The notes under the pieces are model-generated. The model searched no databases and was not told the DNA's origin. It saw only the letters and a program-made list of their open reading frames with translations. From NCBI GenBank assembly GCA_003211835.1, contig QCRN01000003.1, forward strand, positions 1 to 64,000: a stretch of DNA of 64,000 bases, read 5' to 3'. Both the position numbers and the translations under genes were made by a program. The DNA comes from Pelagibacteraceae bacterium AG-461-B04. GTDB taxonomy: Bacteria > Pseudomonadota > Alphaproteobacteria > Pelagibacterales > AG-422-B15. Within the stretch, counting starts at the first letter, position 1. Each line of letters starts with the position of its first letter. Shown one piece after another: positions 55,245-64,000 of this stretch.

Positions 55245-56891
55245 ATGACAGAAAAAATTTCATTATTAGTAGTTCAATCAAATCCAGTTGTAGGGAATAT
55301 TGCATTCAACAAACAGATCGTTATTGACCACTTAAAAAATAATAATTCTGATCTAATTTTATTTTCAGAGCTAATGTTAACTGGTTACCCACCAGAGGAT
55401 TTAATTTTGAAACCTGCTTTTATGAAAAAAGTTCACGAAGCGGTTGATGAAATTGTCAATCAATCAAAAGGGATGCATCCAACTGTTGTACTAGGTACAC
55501 CTTGGCTAGATGAAGGTAATTTATTTAATGCTGCAGTAGTCATTCATGATGGAAAGATCTTACATAAACATTACAAGATGGCACTTCCAAACTATGGGGT
55601 ATTTGATGAAAAGAGAATATTTTCAAATGGAGAAAAAGTAAGTGTTATAGATTTTAAAGGTATTAATCTGGGGATATTTATTTGTGAAGATATTTGGGTT
55701 AATCAAACCATCACTGAAATTGGTGAACAACAAATTGATCTTGCTGTTTCTCTTAATGCGTCTCCTTTTGATATTAATAAAATCAACGAAAGAGAAAAGA
55801 AAGCTATCGAATTTTCAAAATCTATTGCTGCACCTCTCATCTATGTTAATCAAGTAGGAGGTCAGGATGAGATAGTCTTTGATGGAAGTTCATTCCTGAA
55901 TGATCAAGATAAAGTTATCTACAAACTTAAACACTGCCAGTCAGAGTCTAAGGAATTCATATTTGATGAAGATCATAAATTTTTAATAGAAGATACGTTC
56001 TCTGATCAAACTGATATGAATGATGTCATATACTCCAGTTTAATCTTGGGTCTAAGAGATTATGTTGAAAAGAATAATTTTCCAGGTGTTGTATTGGGTA
56101 TATCAGGAGGAATTGATAGTGCTTTTAGTGCAGCAGTAGCCACTGATGCACTTGGACCCTCAAGAGTAAAAGGTATCTTAATGCCTTCAAAATATACAAG
56201 CACTGAGAGCAATACAGATGCATCAGTACTAGGCAATAATTTAGGCATTGAACTAATGAACATATCTATCAATGACATTGTCAATTCATACGACAACACA
56301 CTTAATGATCTATTTTCTGGAACAGAAAAAGACATTACTGAGGAAAACATTCAATCCCGAACAAGAGGTGCAATTTTGATGGCCTATTCAAATAAATTTG
56401 GCCACATGGTTATCACCAATGGTAATAAATCTGAGGTATCTGTTGGCTATTCGACTCTATATGGAGATATGTGTGGAGGGTTCTCAGTCGTTAAAGATAT
56501 TTATAAAACTGATTTATTTAAATTGTCAGAATGGAGAAACAAAAATAAGCCCTCTTTATCATTACTCGATAAAAATGAGATTATACCAAAAAATATTATC
56601 ACTAAGGAACCTACAGCTGAATTAAAAGAAGATCAGAAAGATAGTGACTCACTTCCGCCCTATGATGTATTGGATAAAGTATTGTACCACCTTGTAGAAA
56701 AAGAAAGTTCAGTAAAAGAGATAGTAGATCAAGGATTTGATAAAGAATTAGTTAAAAGAATTCAAAATCTACTCTACAATTCAGAATATAAAAGAAGACA
56801 AGCAGCACCAGGCGTGAAGATTTCTGAAAGAAATTTTGGCTATGACAGAAGATATCCGATCACGAATGCATTTAGAGATATGGAAAATTAA
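55245..56891 (+). CDS. nadE: NAD+ synthase, glutamine-hydrolysing
   Basis: Final step of NAD synthesis. Residues 1-260 form a nitrilase-type amidase domain (LILFSELMLTGYPPEDL with the Glu, HYKMALPNYGVFDEKR with the Lys, and ICEDIW with the catalytic Cys). The C-terminal synthetase domain has the P-loop GISGGIDSAFSAAV near residue 285 and NKSEVSVGYSTLYGD. The length of 548 matches the two-domain form. The stop TAA is directly followed by the gltX ATG. Confidence 0.96.
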   Translation: MTEKISLLVVQSNPVVGNIAFNKQIVIDHLKNNNSDLILFSELMLTGYPPEDLILKPAFMKKVHEAVDEIVNQSKGMHPTVVLGTPWLDEGNLFNAAVVIHDGKILHKHYKMALPNYGVFDEKRIFSNGEKVSVIDFKGINLGIFICEDIWVNQTITEIGEQQIDLAVSLNASPFDINKINEREKKAIEFSKSIAAPLIYVNQVGGQDEIVFDGSSFLNDQDKVIYKLKHCQSESKEFIFDEDHKFLIEDTFSDQTDMNDVIYSSLILGLRDYVEKNNFPGVVLGISGGIDSAFSAAVATDALGPSRVKGILMPSKYTSTESNTDASVLGNNLGIELMNISINDIVNSYDNTLNDLFSGTEKDITEENIQSRTRGAILMAYSNKFGHMVITNGNKSEVSVGYSTLYGDMCGGFSVVKDIYKTDLFKLSEWRNKNKPSLSLLDKNEIIPKNIITKEPTAELKEDQKDSDSLPPYDVLDKVLYHLVEKESSVKEIVDQGFDKELVKRIQNLLYNSEYKRRQAAPGVKISERNFGYDRRYPITNAFRDMEN

Positions 56892-58220
56892 ATGACAACA
56901 GTAACAAGGTTTGCCCCAAGTCCAACAGGTTTATTACATCTTGGAAACATTAGAACAGCATTAATTAATTGGCTGTATGCACGTACCAACAATGGGAAAT
57001 TTATTTTAAGAATTGATGATACTGATTTAGAACGATCAAAAGATGAATATATTTCTCAAATCAAATATGATCTTGATTGGCTAGGGATTGATTATGATGA
57101 AACGTTCAATCAATCATCTCGTTTCGACAGATACAGGGAGCAATTCGAGAAATTAAAAGCTGATGGCAGAATTTACCCTTGCTATGAAACACCCGAAGAA
57201 CTTGAAAGAAAAAGAAAATTGCTCATCGCAGCTGGAGGCAAGCAAGTTTACGACCGGTCTGCAATGGAATTATCAGACCAACAAAAGAAAGACTACGAAG
57301 CAGAAGGAAGAAAACCCCACTGGAGATTCTTATTAAAAACTGAACGTATGAAATGGGATGATTTACTTAAAGGTGAAATAGATATAGACCTCACCAGTTT
57401 GTCTGACCCTGTTTTGTTTAGAGAGGACGGCGTTCCTTTGTATACTTTTAGTTCAGCTGTAGATGATATCGATTATGGTATAACCAACGTCATTAGAGGA
57501 GACGACCACACAAGCAATACAGCTGTTCAAGTAGAAATTATCAATGCGTTGGACCAAAATAAAATAACTTTTGCCCATCACGCCTTACTAAAAGCATCAA
57601 GTGGAGATAAATTGTCAAAACGAGACAATGTCATATCCATTAGTAGTTTCAGGGAGGAGAATATGGAGCCTATAGCAATACTAAGTTTATTGGCGACTAT
57701 CGGCACGTCTAATTCTATCGAATTAAAAGACAATATAGATCAAATAAAAAGTGAATTCAAATTGAGTACAATTTCAACTTCTCCTGGTCGAATTGAAATT
57801 GATGTATTGAATGCTCTCAATAAAAAACAGGTTCAAAAATACAATTTCAGTGAGATCGAAGAGAGATTAAACAAGATTGATGAAAAAATTGATCAAAAGT
57901 TTTGGGAAACAATCAGAGGCAATCTGAATGTTGTTGAAGATATAAAACAATGGACGGACATTGTATTTAATAGTGAGACCATTAAGCCTTCTGATAAAGA
58001 CTATATTAAGATTGCAATGGAATTGATTCCTGATGATCCATGGAATGATGAAACGTGGGGACAATGGACTTCGGCCATAAAAGAGAAAACTGGCAGAAAA
58101 GGAAAAGAATTATTCTTGCCTCTTAGAGAAGCCTTTACAGGACTTAATCATGGTCCCGAAATGAAACTACTAATTCAATTACTGGGTAGAAAAAAGATCA
58201 TAGAAAGAGTTGAGTTATAA
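56892..58220 (+). CDS. gltX: Glutamyl-tRNA synthetase
   Basis: A class I synthetase of 442 residues charging tRNA-Glu (perhaps also tRNA-Gln). The HIGH motif is APSPTGLLHLGNIRTAL (residues 8-24), and the KMSKS equivalent is DKLSKRDN near residue 240. GDDHTSNTAVQVEI is typical. Alphaproteobacteria often have two gltX copies; only one is seen here. Start and stop abut neighbours with no spacing. Confidence 0.95.
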   Translation: MTTVTRFAPSPTGLLHLGNIRTALINWLYARTNNGKFILRIDDTDLERSKDEYISQIKYDLDWLGIDYDETFNQSSRFDRYREQFEKLKADGRIYPCYETPEELERKRKLLIAAGGKQVYDRSAMELSDQQKKDYEAEGRKPHWRFLLKTERMKWDDLLKGEIDIDLTSLSDPVLFREDGVPLYTFSSAVDDIDYGITNVIRGDDHTSNTAVQVEIINALDQNKITFAHHALLKASSGDKLSKRDNVISISSFREENMEPIAILSLLATIGTSNSIELKDNIDQIKSEFKLSTISTSPGRIEIDVLNALNKKQVQKYNFSEIEERLNKIDEKIDQKFWETIRGNLNVVEDIKQWTDIVFNSETIKPSDKDYIKIAMELIPDDPWNDETWGQWTSAIKEKTGRKGKELFLPLREAFTGLNHGPEMKLLIQLLGRKKIIERVEL

Positions 58221-59585
58221 ATGTCACTGAATTTATACGACACATTCTCGAACTCAAAAAAAAAGTTTGAACCAATTGATCCAAAAAATATCAGAATGTA
58301 TGTTTGTGGTCCCACAGTATACGACTATCCACATGTAGGAAACGCAAGACCTGTTATAGTTTTTGATATTTTATTTCGAATTCTTCAAAACATATACGGT
58401 ACTGAGCATGTAACATACGTGAGAAATATAACTGACGTCGATGATAAGATTATAAATGCCTCTCAAGAAAATAATGAAGATATCAATGAATTAACTTCAA
58501 GAACCATTAATTATTTTCACGCTGATGCGAAATATATAGGAGCAATGGAACCCTCCTTTGAGCCCAGAGCAACGGATCACATAGCTGAAATGATCAATAT
58601 TATTGAGACTTTAATTGAAAAAAATTACGCCTATGTTGCAGAGAATAACGTTCTTTTTTCATCTACTAAATTTTCTAAATACGGATCATTATCAGGAAAA
58701 AACCTTGAAGAAATGATTGCTGGATCAAGAGTTGATGTTGAAAGCTATAAGCAAGAAGCATCAGATTTTATACTATGGAAGCCTTCTAGAGAAAACGAAC
58801 CTGGATGGGACAGTCCATGGGGCAAGGGAAGGCCTGGATGGCATATAGAGTGTTCAGCAATGAGTGAAAAATTGCTCGGTAAAACATTTGACATTCATGG
58901 TGGTGGGCAAGATTTAATTTTCCCACATCACGAAAATGAAATCGCTCAAAGTGAGTGTGCAAACGGAGAAAAATTTGCAAATTATTGGGTTCATAATGGC
59001 TTTGTCACGGTTGAGGGAAACAAAATGGCAAAATCTGATGGAAATTTTGTAACGGTGAATGAACTTAAAGAAAAATATCAAGGAGAGGTTATTAGATTTA
59101 CCATGATACTTACTCATTATCGTCAGCCACTGAATTGGACAAATGATAATCTGCAAGAGAGTAAAAAAAAACTAGATAAGTGGTACCAATATTTTTCTGA
59201 AGTTGATTTTAAGCCTGACTTAAGCACGAAGATTGATGAAAATGTAATGAATGCATTAAATGATGACATGAATACGCCTCAGGCAATAGCTGAATTGCAT
59301 AAATTATTCAAAAATTGTAAAAGTAATGATCACGACTCATTAAATAAATTTTTAATTTCGGCTCAATTTCTTGGATTGATGAATGATGAACCTTCTCAAT
59401 GGCTATCATGGGGTAAAGAAAATATAAGCGTAGATCACAATAAGATTGAAACATTGATTGCTCAAAGAAATACCGCAAGAGCAAATAAAGATTTTACTGA
59501 AGCTGACAGAATTAGAGATGAGTTAGAAAATTTAGGAATAGTACTAGAAGATAAAGGTGCAGAAACCACATGGAAAACTAAGTAA
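58221..59585 (+). CDS. cysS: Cysteinyl-tRNA synthetase
   Basis: A 454-residue class I synthetase. The N-terminal MYVCGPTVYDYPHVGNARP contains the zinc Cys and HIGH-like HVGN, HGGGQDLIFPHHENEIAQSE gives further zinc ligands near 230, and KMAKSDGNFVTV is the KMSKS loop. The C-terminal helix bundle RNTARANKDFTEADRIRDEL is normal. It is bounded by TAAATG junctions on both sides. Confidence 0.97.
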   Translation: MSLNLYDTFSNSKKKFEPIDPKNIRMYVCGPTVYDYPHVGNARPVIVFDILFRILQNIYGTEHVTYVRNITDVDDKIINASQENNEDINELTSRTINYFHADAKYIGAMEPSFEPRATDHIAEMINIIETLIEKNYAYVAENNVLFSSTKFSKYGSLSGKNLEEMIAGSRVDVESYKQEASDFILWKPSRENEPGWDSPWGKGRPGWHIECSAMSEKLLGKTFDIHGGGQDLIFPHHENEIAQSECANGEKFANYWVHNGFVTVEGNKMAKSDGNFVTVNELKEKYQGEVIRFTMILTHYRQPLNWTNDNLQESKKKLDKWYQYFSEVDFKPDLSTKIDENVMNALNDDMNTPQAIAELHKLFKNCKSNDHDSLNKFLISAQFLGLMNDEPSQWLSWGKENISVDHNKIETLIAQRNTARANKDFTEADRIRDELENLGIVLEDKGAETTWKTK

Positions 59586-61184
59586 ATGAAAGAAAAGTTA
59601 TTTATATTTGATACGACACTGAGAGATGGAGCTCAAACTTACGGCGTTGATTTTAACGTAGATGAGAAAAAAATTCTTGCATCAAAACTTGATGCCTTAG
59701 GCGTTGATTATATTGAGGGTGGATGGCCTGGTGCAAACGAAACTGATACACAATTTTTCGCTGAAAAAATGGAATTTAAAAATTCTACGTTTACTGCTTT
59801 TGGCATGACCAAAAAGACAGGGAGGAGTGCTGAAAATGATCCTGGTTTAGCTGCCATGATTAACGTAAGTGCCCCATCAGCTTGCGTAGTGGGCAAGTCT
59901 TGGGATTTCCATGTAGATTTAGCGTTAGGAATTTCCAATGAGGAAAACTTAGTAAATATTGCGGAGTCTGTTAACTTTTTATCAAGCAGCAACAAGGAAG
60001 TTCATTTTGATGCTGAACATTTCTTTGATGGCTACAAAGCTAATCCTCAATATGCGATAAAGTGTTTAAAAGCAGCACAAGACAATGGAGCAAGGTGGAT
60101 GGTTCTTTGTGATACCAACGGAGGCACATTGCCCCATGAAGTAGAACAGATTGTTTCAGAAGTTGTAAAGAATATTCCAGGCGACCAACTTGGTATTCAC
60201 GCACATAACGATACTGGAAATGCTGTAGCAAATTCATTAGCCGCAGTTCATGCTGGGGTCAGACAAGTACAAGGTACGATTAATGGACTTGGTGAACGAT
60301 GCGGAAATGCTAATTTAATCACTCTTCTTCCGACTTTTGCTTTGAAGGATGAATATAACGATAAATTTGATTTATCCATTGATACTAAAAATCTTGGTCA
60401 GTTAACGGAACTTTCAAGACTTTTAGATGAAATCTTAAATCGTGTACCCAACAGAACAGCACCTTATGTAGGCTCAGCTGCATTTGCGCATAAGGGAGGA
60501 TTGCACGTTTCAGCAGTAAACAAAGATCCCAAAACTTATGAACATATCGATCCTGAGTTAGTGGGCAATCATCGCCAAATCATCATTTCAGAACAATCAG
60601 GAAAATCAAATATTCTTGCACGATTAAAATCCACTGGGATTCAGATCAATGAGGATGATGAAACTATACAAAAAATTCTAGATCGAGTGAAAGAACGTGA
60701 ATTTATTGGATATTCATACGATGGTGCCGATGCTTCATTTGAAATATTGGTGAAAAAGGTCATTGCTGAAATGCCAACTTATTTTGAAGTTGTTAATTTT
60801 AATGTGAATGTAAAGAATTCAGGTGGTGAAGGTAAAACAATATCAGATGCCGAAGTTAAATTAAAATTTGGCAAAGAAGAACTTATAGGTACCGGACAAG
60901 GTGTAGGGCCGGTTAATGCATTAGACAATGCTTTGAGGAATAACTTTCAGTCAAGTGGTTATGCTGAATTGATCAAGGATTTATCTCTTATCGACTATAA
61001 AGTGAGAATTTTAAACACAGGAACCGATGCGATTACCAGGGTATCAATTGAGAGTTCTGATAAAGATAAAAAGAGTTGGTACACAATTGGTGTTTCAGAA
61101 AATATTATAGAGGCTTCCTTTAGGGCACTGATTGATAGTGTTGAGTACAAATTAATGAAAGAAAAGGCTGCGGTTCTTAGTTAG
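59586..61184 (+). CDS. cimA: (R)-citramalate synthase
   Basis: Condenses pyruvate with acetyl-CoA, opening the threonine-independent route to isoleucine. The 532-residue protein has the DRE-TIM signature FDTTLRDGAQTYGVDF at the N-terminus, LGIHAHNDTGNAVANSLAAVHAG with metal-binding His-x-His near residues 203-225, and a C-terminal LeuA dimer-type domain. The GAQTYGVDF variant and length separate it from 2-isopropylmalate synthase and homocitrate synthase. Confidence 0.92.
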   Translation: MKEKLFIFDTTLRDGAQTYGVDFNVDEKKILASKLDALGVDYIEGGWPGANETDTQFFAEKMEFKNSTFTAFGMTKKTGRSAENDPGLAAMINVSAPSACVVGKSWDFHVDLALGISNEENLVNIAESVNFLSSSNKEVHFDAEHFFDGYKANPQYAIKCLKAAQDNGARWMVLCDTNGGTLPHEVEQIVSEVVKNIPGDQLGIHAHNDTGNAVANSLAAVHAGVRQVQGTINGLGERCGNANLITLLPTFALKDEYNDKFDLSIDTKNLGQLTELSRLLDEILNRVPNRTAPYVGSAAFAHKGGLHVSAVNKDPKTYEHIDPELVGNHRQIIISEQSGKSNILARLKSTGIQINEDDETIQKILDRVKEREFIGYSYDGADASFEILVKKVIAEMPTYFEVVNFNVNVKNSGGEGKTISDAEVKLKFGKEELIGTGQGVGPVNALDNALRNNFQSSGYAELIKDLSLIDYKVRILNTGTDAITRVSIESSDKDKKSWYTIGVSENIIEASFRALIDSVEYKLMKEKAAVLS

Positions 61185-61187
61185 TAC

Positions 61188-61925
61188 ATGTCTTCAAATA
61201 ATATTTCAATTATCTTGGTTGATACTCAACTTCCTGAAAATATAGGTCTGGTTGCACGTTCTATGTATAATTTTGGTTTCTCTGACCTGAGGTTAGTCAA
61301 TCCTAAATTAGATTGGCCATCAGAGAAGGCACATGCAGTATCAGTCGATGCCAAGTCAATTATAGAGAGTGCAAAAGTTTTCTCTACCTTAAGAGAAGCA
61401 CTCAGCGATTCCACACTCTCCATTGCGTATACAGCTCGAAAGCGCGATATGAGTAAACAGTTTACTGATAATAAATCTATTATTAAGGAAATACATGATG
61501 AACACAGTAATGATAAGTTAGCTGTTGTTTTTGGCGGTGAAGCGTCAGGCTTGACCAATGATCATCTTTCTTTAGTGACACGATGTGTGACAATTGATAC
61601 ACACGAGAACTTTTCATCTTTAAATCTTTCACATGCTGTTAATGTATTTTGTTATTCGATATTTTCATTAATGCGTGATGACGAAAAAGTAGTTGATGAG
61701 AATTCACTAACGCGCGGCAATCAAAATGAACTGATGCATTTTTTTGATCATATTGAAAAAGAGTTGGAAAACAGAGGCTTCTTTCAACCCGAAGAAAAAA
61801 TGCCAAAAATGAAGCAAAACCTCAGGAATATCTTTCACCGGGCTGATCTCAGCGATAGGGAAATTGCAACACTCAGAGGAGTAGTCACGGTTCTGTCAGA
61901 TTATAGGAAAACTGAGGAAATTTAG
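61188..61925 (+). CDS. trmJ: TrmJ-like SPOUT RNA methyltransferase
   Basis: A 245-residue methyltransferase of the TrmH/TrmJ (LasT) group. N-terminal [24 protein letters not shown] and [15 protein letters not shown] are SAM-knot motifs; [15 protein letters not shown] is also typical. TrmJ methylates the 2'-O of position 32 in tRNAs; rRNA targets are possible for relatives. The C-terminal 80 residues match the TrmJ extension ([19 protein letters not shown]). It follows cimA by 3 bp. Confidence 0.88.
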   Translation: MSSNNISIILVDTQLPENIGLVARSMYNFGFSDLRLVNPKLDWPSEKAHAVSVDAKSIIESAKVFSTLREALSDSTLSIAYTARKRDMSKQFTDNKSIIKEIHDEHSNDKLAVVFGGEASGLTNDHLSLVTRCVTIDTHENFSSLNLSHAVNVFCYSIFSLMRDDEKVVDENSLTRGNQNELMHFFDHIEKELENRGFFQPEEKMPKMKQNLRNIFHRADLSDREIATLRGVVTVLSDYRKTEEI

Positions 61926-61934
61926 TATTCTGGT

Positions 61935-61962
61935 TTGACAATATTCAGGAAAACAGTATAAA
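61935..61962 (+). promoter_or_regulatory. rpsD promoter
   Basis: TTGACA (61935-61940) and TATAAA (61957-61962) with 16 bp spacing lie between the trmJ stop and the rpsD ATG at 61979. The -35 box is a perfect consensus match, fitting a strongly expressed ribosomal protein gene. The predicted leader is only about 10 bases. Confidence 0.65.
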
Positions 61963-61978
61963 CCACGGATCACAATAT

Positions 61979-62596
61979 ATGACAAAACGAATAGCACAAA
62001 AACACAAAATCGACAGACGTCTCAGTGTTAACCTATGGGGAAGACCCAAAAGCCCTTTTAATTTAAGAAAATACAGACCTGGCCAACATGGACAGAAGCA
62101 TACTGGAAAACTATCTGACTATGGTGTTCAGTTGCATGCGAAGCAAAAGTTAAAAGGCTATTACGGTAACCTAAATGAAAGACAATTCCGTAATTGTTAT
62201 AAAGAGGCCATCAGACAAAAGGGTGACTCAGGAGAAAATTTAATTGCTCTTCTAGAAAGAAGATTAGACACGATTGTTTATCGTTCAAAGTTTGTCCCAA
62301 CTGTTTTTGCAGCACGACAATTCATCAATCATGGTCATGTCAAAGTAAATGGCAAAAGAGTAAATATTTCAAGTTACCGTGTTACTGAAGGCGATGTCAT
62401 TGAAGTTAAAGATAAGTCCAAAGAAATGGCGATTGTTGTTGAAGCTATGAAAAGTCAAGAGCGTGATATCCCAGGCTATATTACAGTTGATGAAAAGAAA
62501 TGTTCTTCAACATTTATTCGCACACCTCAGTTTGCTGAAGTTCCATATGCAACACAGATGGATCCAAAACTAGTCATCGAGTATTATTCTCGATAA
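61979..62596 (+). CDS. rpsD: 30S ribosomal protein S4
   Basis: A primary 16S rRNA-binding protein of 205 residues. The N-terminal [24 protein letters not shown] lacks the zinc cysteines, as in alphaproteobacteria. The S4 domain has [30 protein letters not shown]-type blocks near residues 90-120. [16 protein letters not shown] ends the protein. It stands apart from the main ribosomal operons, as in other alphaproteobacteria. Confidence 0.98.
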   Translation: MTKRIAQKHKIDRRLSVNLWGRPKSPFNLRKYRPGQHGQKHTGKLSDYGVQLHAKQKLKGYYGNLNERQFRNCYKEAIRQKGDSGENLIALLERRLDTIVYRSKFVPTVFAARQFINHGHVKVNGKRVNISSYRVTEGDVIEVKDKSKEMAIVVEAMKSQERDIPGYITVDEKKCSSTFIRTPQFAEVPYATQMDPKLVIEYYSR

Positions 62597-62603
62597 ATCC
62601 CAA

Positions 62604-63707
62604 ATGAGTGCATCGCACTTTTTTTCAAAAGATTACTTTCAAGCACGAGATAGATTCATTAAGTCCATTAATGAACTGAAAGATCAAGGCCATCAACTTA
62701 GTCATGATACACTTACTTTAGATTGCAAAGGACCTAATCAAGAAAATCTTTGCATTGATATTGCAACCATCGGATCAATCGATAGCAAAAATCTATTGCT
62801 ATACAGTTCAGGCATTCATGGCGTTGAAGGGTTTGCAGGCTCAGCTATTCAATTATCAGTTTTAGATCAACTCAAAAATGCGAGCCCCATTGCTGACTAT
62901 TGCATCGTTTTTATTCATATCATTAATCCATACGGTATGGCATGGCACAGAAGGGTGAATGAAAATAATGTTGATATGAACAGAAACTTTATAAAAGATC
63001 ATCAAGGCGAACCTGAAGGATATGCGAAAATTGATACTTTTTTAAATCCTAAAAGTGTACCACCCAAATTAGATCTTATGTTTTTACCACGAGGTATTAG
63101 TTTATTGTTAAAGTACGGTTTCACCAATGTGAAGCAGTGGTTTGCACAGGGGCAATATACGAGACCACAGAGTTTACAGTATGGAGGCGATCGACTTCAG
63201 CAAGGTCCTGAAAAAATTTTGAAATGGCTTGAAACACGCTGTTCAGATACAAAAAATATTTTTGCAATTGACCTTCACACTGGCCTTGGACCATCAGGGT
63301 ACGATACAATTTTGATACAGGAAGATATAAAAGATACTGATTATAAAACATTACAATCGCTTTTTGGAGATCATGTTGCTCAATTGGATCCGACTAAAGG
63401 GGTGGGCTACCGCATCACGGGAGATATTCATTCAGGGTTTTCAAACTTTTTGCCCAATATAAATTGGCTGTGCATCACACAAGAATTTGGAACGTTTGGC
63501 CCTGTTACCGTATTTAAAAATTTAAGAGCAGAAAACAGATGGACACAAAATAATGCCTTAAATGATCAAATAAAAATAATGAATCATTGGTCCAGAACAA
63601 ATTTACTTAATACTTTTAATCCCCAAGATCAAAGCTGGCATCAACAGCTTATCACAAGAGGAAATAAGGTATTTAAGGCTGCTCAAGATTATCTTAAAGA
63701 GTTGTGA
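62604..63707 (+). CDS. DUF2817 / M14-like zinc carboxypeptidase family protein
   Basis: A 367-residue protein. SSGIHGVEGFAGSAIQL near residue 75 and HIINPYGMAWHRRVNENNVDMNRNF near 110-135 contain the first zinc ligands (His, Glu) and substrate arginine expected of M14 peptidases; FAIDLHTGLGPSGYDT near 220 has the third histidine. TQEFGTFG near 295 carries the likely catalytic Glu. No signal peptide is seen. The substrate is unknown. It lies 7 bp after rpsD. Confidence 0.85.
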   Translation: MSASHFFSKDYFQARDRFIKSINELKDQGHQLSHDTLTLDCKGPNQENLCIDIATIGSIDSKNLLLYSSGIHGVEGFAGSAIQLSVLDQLKNASPIADYCIVFIHIINPYGMAWHRRVNENNVDMNRNFIKDHQGEPEGYAKIDTFLNPKSVPPKLDLMFLPRGISLLLKYGFTNVKQWFAQGQYTRPQSLQYGGDRLQQGPEKILKWLETRCSDTKNIFAIDLHTGLGPSGYDTILIQEDIKDTDYKTLQSLFGDHVAQLDPTKGVGYRITGDIHSGFSNFLPNINWLCITQEFGTFGPVTVFKNLRAENRWTQNNALNDQIKIMNHWSRTNLLNTFNPQDQSWHQQLITRGNKVFKAAQDYLKEL

Positions 63708-63752
63708 AATTTTAATATTGATTTTAGATTAAATTATAGGCCATAATCAGGT

Positions 63753-63932
63753 ATGGATTATAAATCATTTATAAGTGCAATGGATGACTTGGCTATGGGC
63801 ATTGGTGATATTGCTGATCAATTAGGAATTTCTATTGAAGATGTAAAAAAGTGGGAAACATTAGACTCAGTTCCCCAAGAAGCCATAGATCTTTACGAGT
63901 TTGAAAAAGAAAACCAAATTATTGAAGACTAG
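63753..63932 (+). CDS. Small HTH-like protein (59 aa)
   Basis: A short ORF encoding MDYKSFISAMDDLAMGIG, then DIADQLGISIEDVKKWETLDSVPQEA and an acidic tail. The central part has the spacing of a helix-turn-helix (IADQLGIS as the turn, VKKWE like XRE/phage repressors). A TTGATT-18-CATAAT promoter (63718-63747) would start the transcript at about the ATG, so it may be leaderless. No named family is recognised. Confidence 0.55.
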   Translation: MDYKSFISAMDDLAMGIGDIADQLGISIEDVKKWETLDSVPQEAIDLYEFEKENQIIED

Positions 63933-63936
63933 GTTA

Positions 63937-64000
63937 TTAAGATTCAAACATTTGAAATTCGGTTGATTGACCAACAGTAGATACTTCTTGGGTGACCAGT
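63937..64000 (-). CDS. C-terminal end of an unknown minus-strand gene
   Basis: On the minus strand one frame stays open from the window edge to TAA at 63937-63939, ending VGQSTEFQMFES. The composition looks coding and the position, 4 bp after the HTH-like gene, fits a convergent neighbour. There are too few residues to name a family. Confidence 0.4.
   Translation of the reverse strand, partial: LVTQEVSTVGQSTEFQMFES

Overview
The window is an AT-rich, gene-dense stretch of a bacterial chromosome, most likely from a marine alphaproteobacterium with a streamlined genome (AEGEAN-169, HIMB59 or low-GC SAR116-like; this placement is an inference). Pointers are the ubiA | rsmE-gshA block with a plant/alphaproteobacterial-type glutamate-cysteine ligase, hisS-hisZ-hisG with a short HisG, lspA followed by a DUF3035/BamF-like lipoprotein, DUF2093, DUF1289 and DUF4396 proteins, a lipid A/Kdo block, and very short intergenic gaps. 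No rRNA, tRNA, CRISPR array, insertion sequence or phage gene was found, and no gene-free stretch exceeds 300 bases.

Layout: 1-827 is the N-terminal part of an MFS transporter. A histidine-rich leader peptide and hairpins (916-1036) precede hisS-hisZ-hisG (1042-4268). A bidirectional terminator separates these from groS-groL on the minus strand. 6452-15118 holds an SDR, then a long plus-strand run: HAD phosphatase, ribF, ileS, lspA, BamF-like lipoprotein, short SbmA/BacA-like protein and pgi. 15110-21800 holds rsmD, a pseudouridine synthase, tadA, an ACAD10/11-like acyl-CoA dehydrogenase, a small ORF, and a minus-strand purD - APH-type kinase - class V aminotransferase-fold operon. 21852-24139 is xseA-DUF2093-M23 peptidase. 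24161-31953 is an outer-membrane lipid block (lpxL-like, lpxK, waaA, DUF374 acyltransferase, msbA) plus pmbA and ubiA. 31983-36651 has rsmE-gshA, an MscS channel, an alpha/beta hydrolase, DUF4396 and DUF1289.

36711-47708 has rpoZ with a very acidic tail, two separate pairs of acyl-CoA dehydrogenase genes that look like heteromeric enzymes, a TauE-type permease, a phosphomannomutase/phosphoglucomutase, and a cobalamin riboswitch driving a btuB-like receptor plus a DUF6580 membrane protein. 47721-53733 has an SDR, gph, glmU-glmS, an HXXEE membrane protein and a crotonase. 53830-63707 is a housekeeping run: class II DAHP synthase, nadE-gltX-cysS-cimA (each start codon abutting the previous stop), trmJ-like, rpsD and a DUF2817 peptidase. 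A small HTH-like ORF and the tail of a minus-strand gene close the window.

The most notable new-looking element is the probable histidine-responsive leader ahead of hisS-hisZ-hisG. It encodes an 11-residue peptide with four histidines; a 9-bp hairpin starts on the base after its stop codon, and mutually exclusive pairings reach the hisS ribosome-binding site. Next are the riboswitch-linked btuB-DUF6580 pair as a candidate corrinoid uptake system, and an APH kinase plus ACAD pair resembling a split ACAD10/11 (or LvaA/LvaC) 4-hydroxyacyl-CoA pathway.
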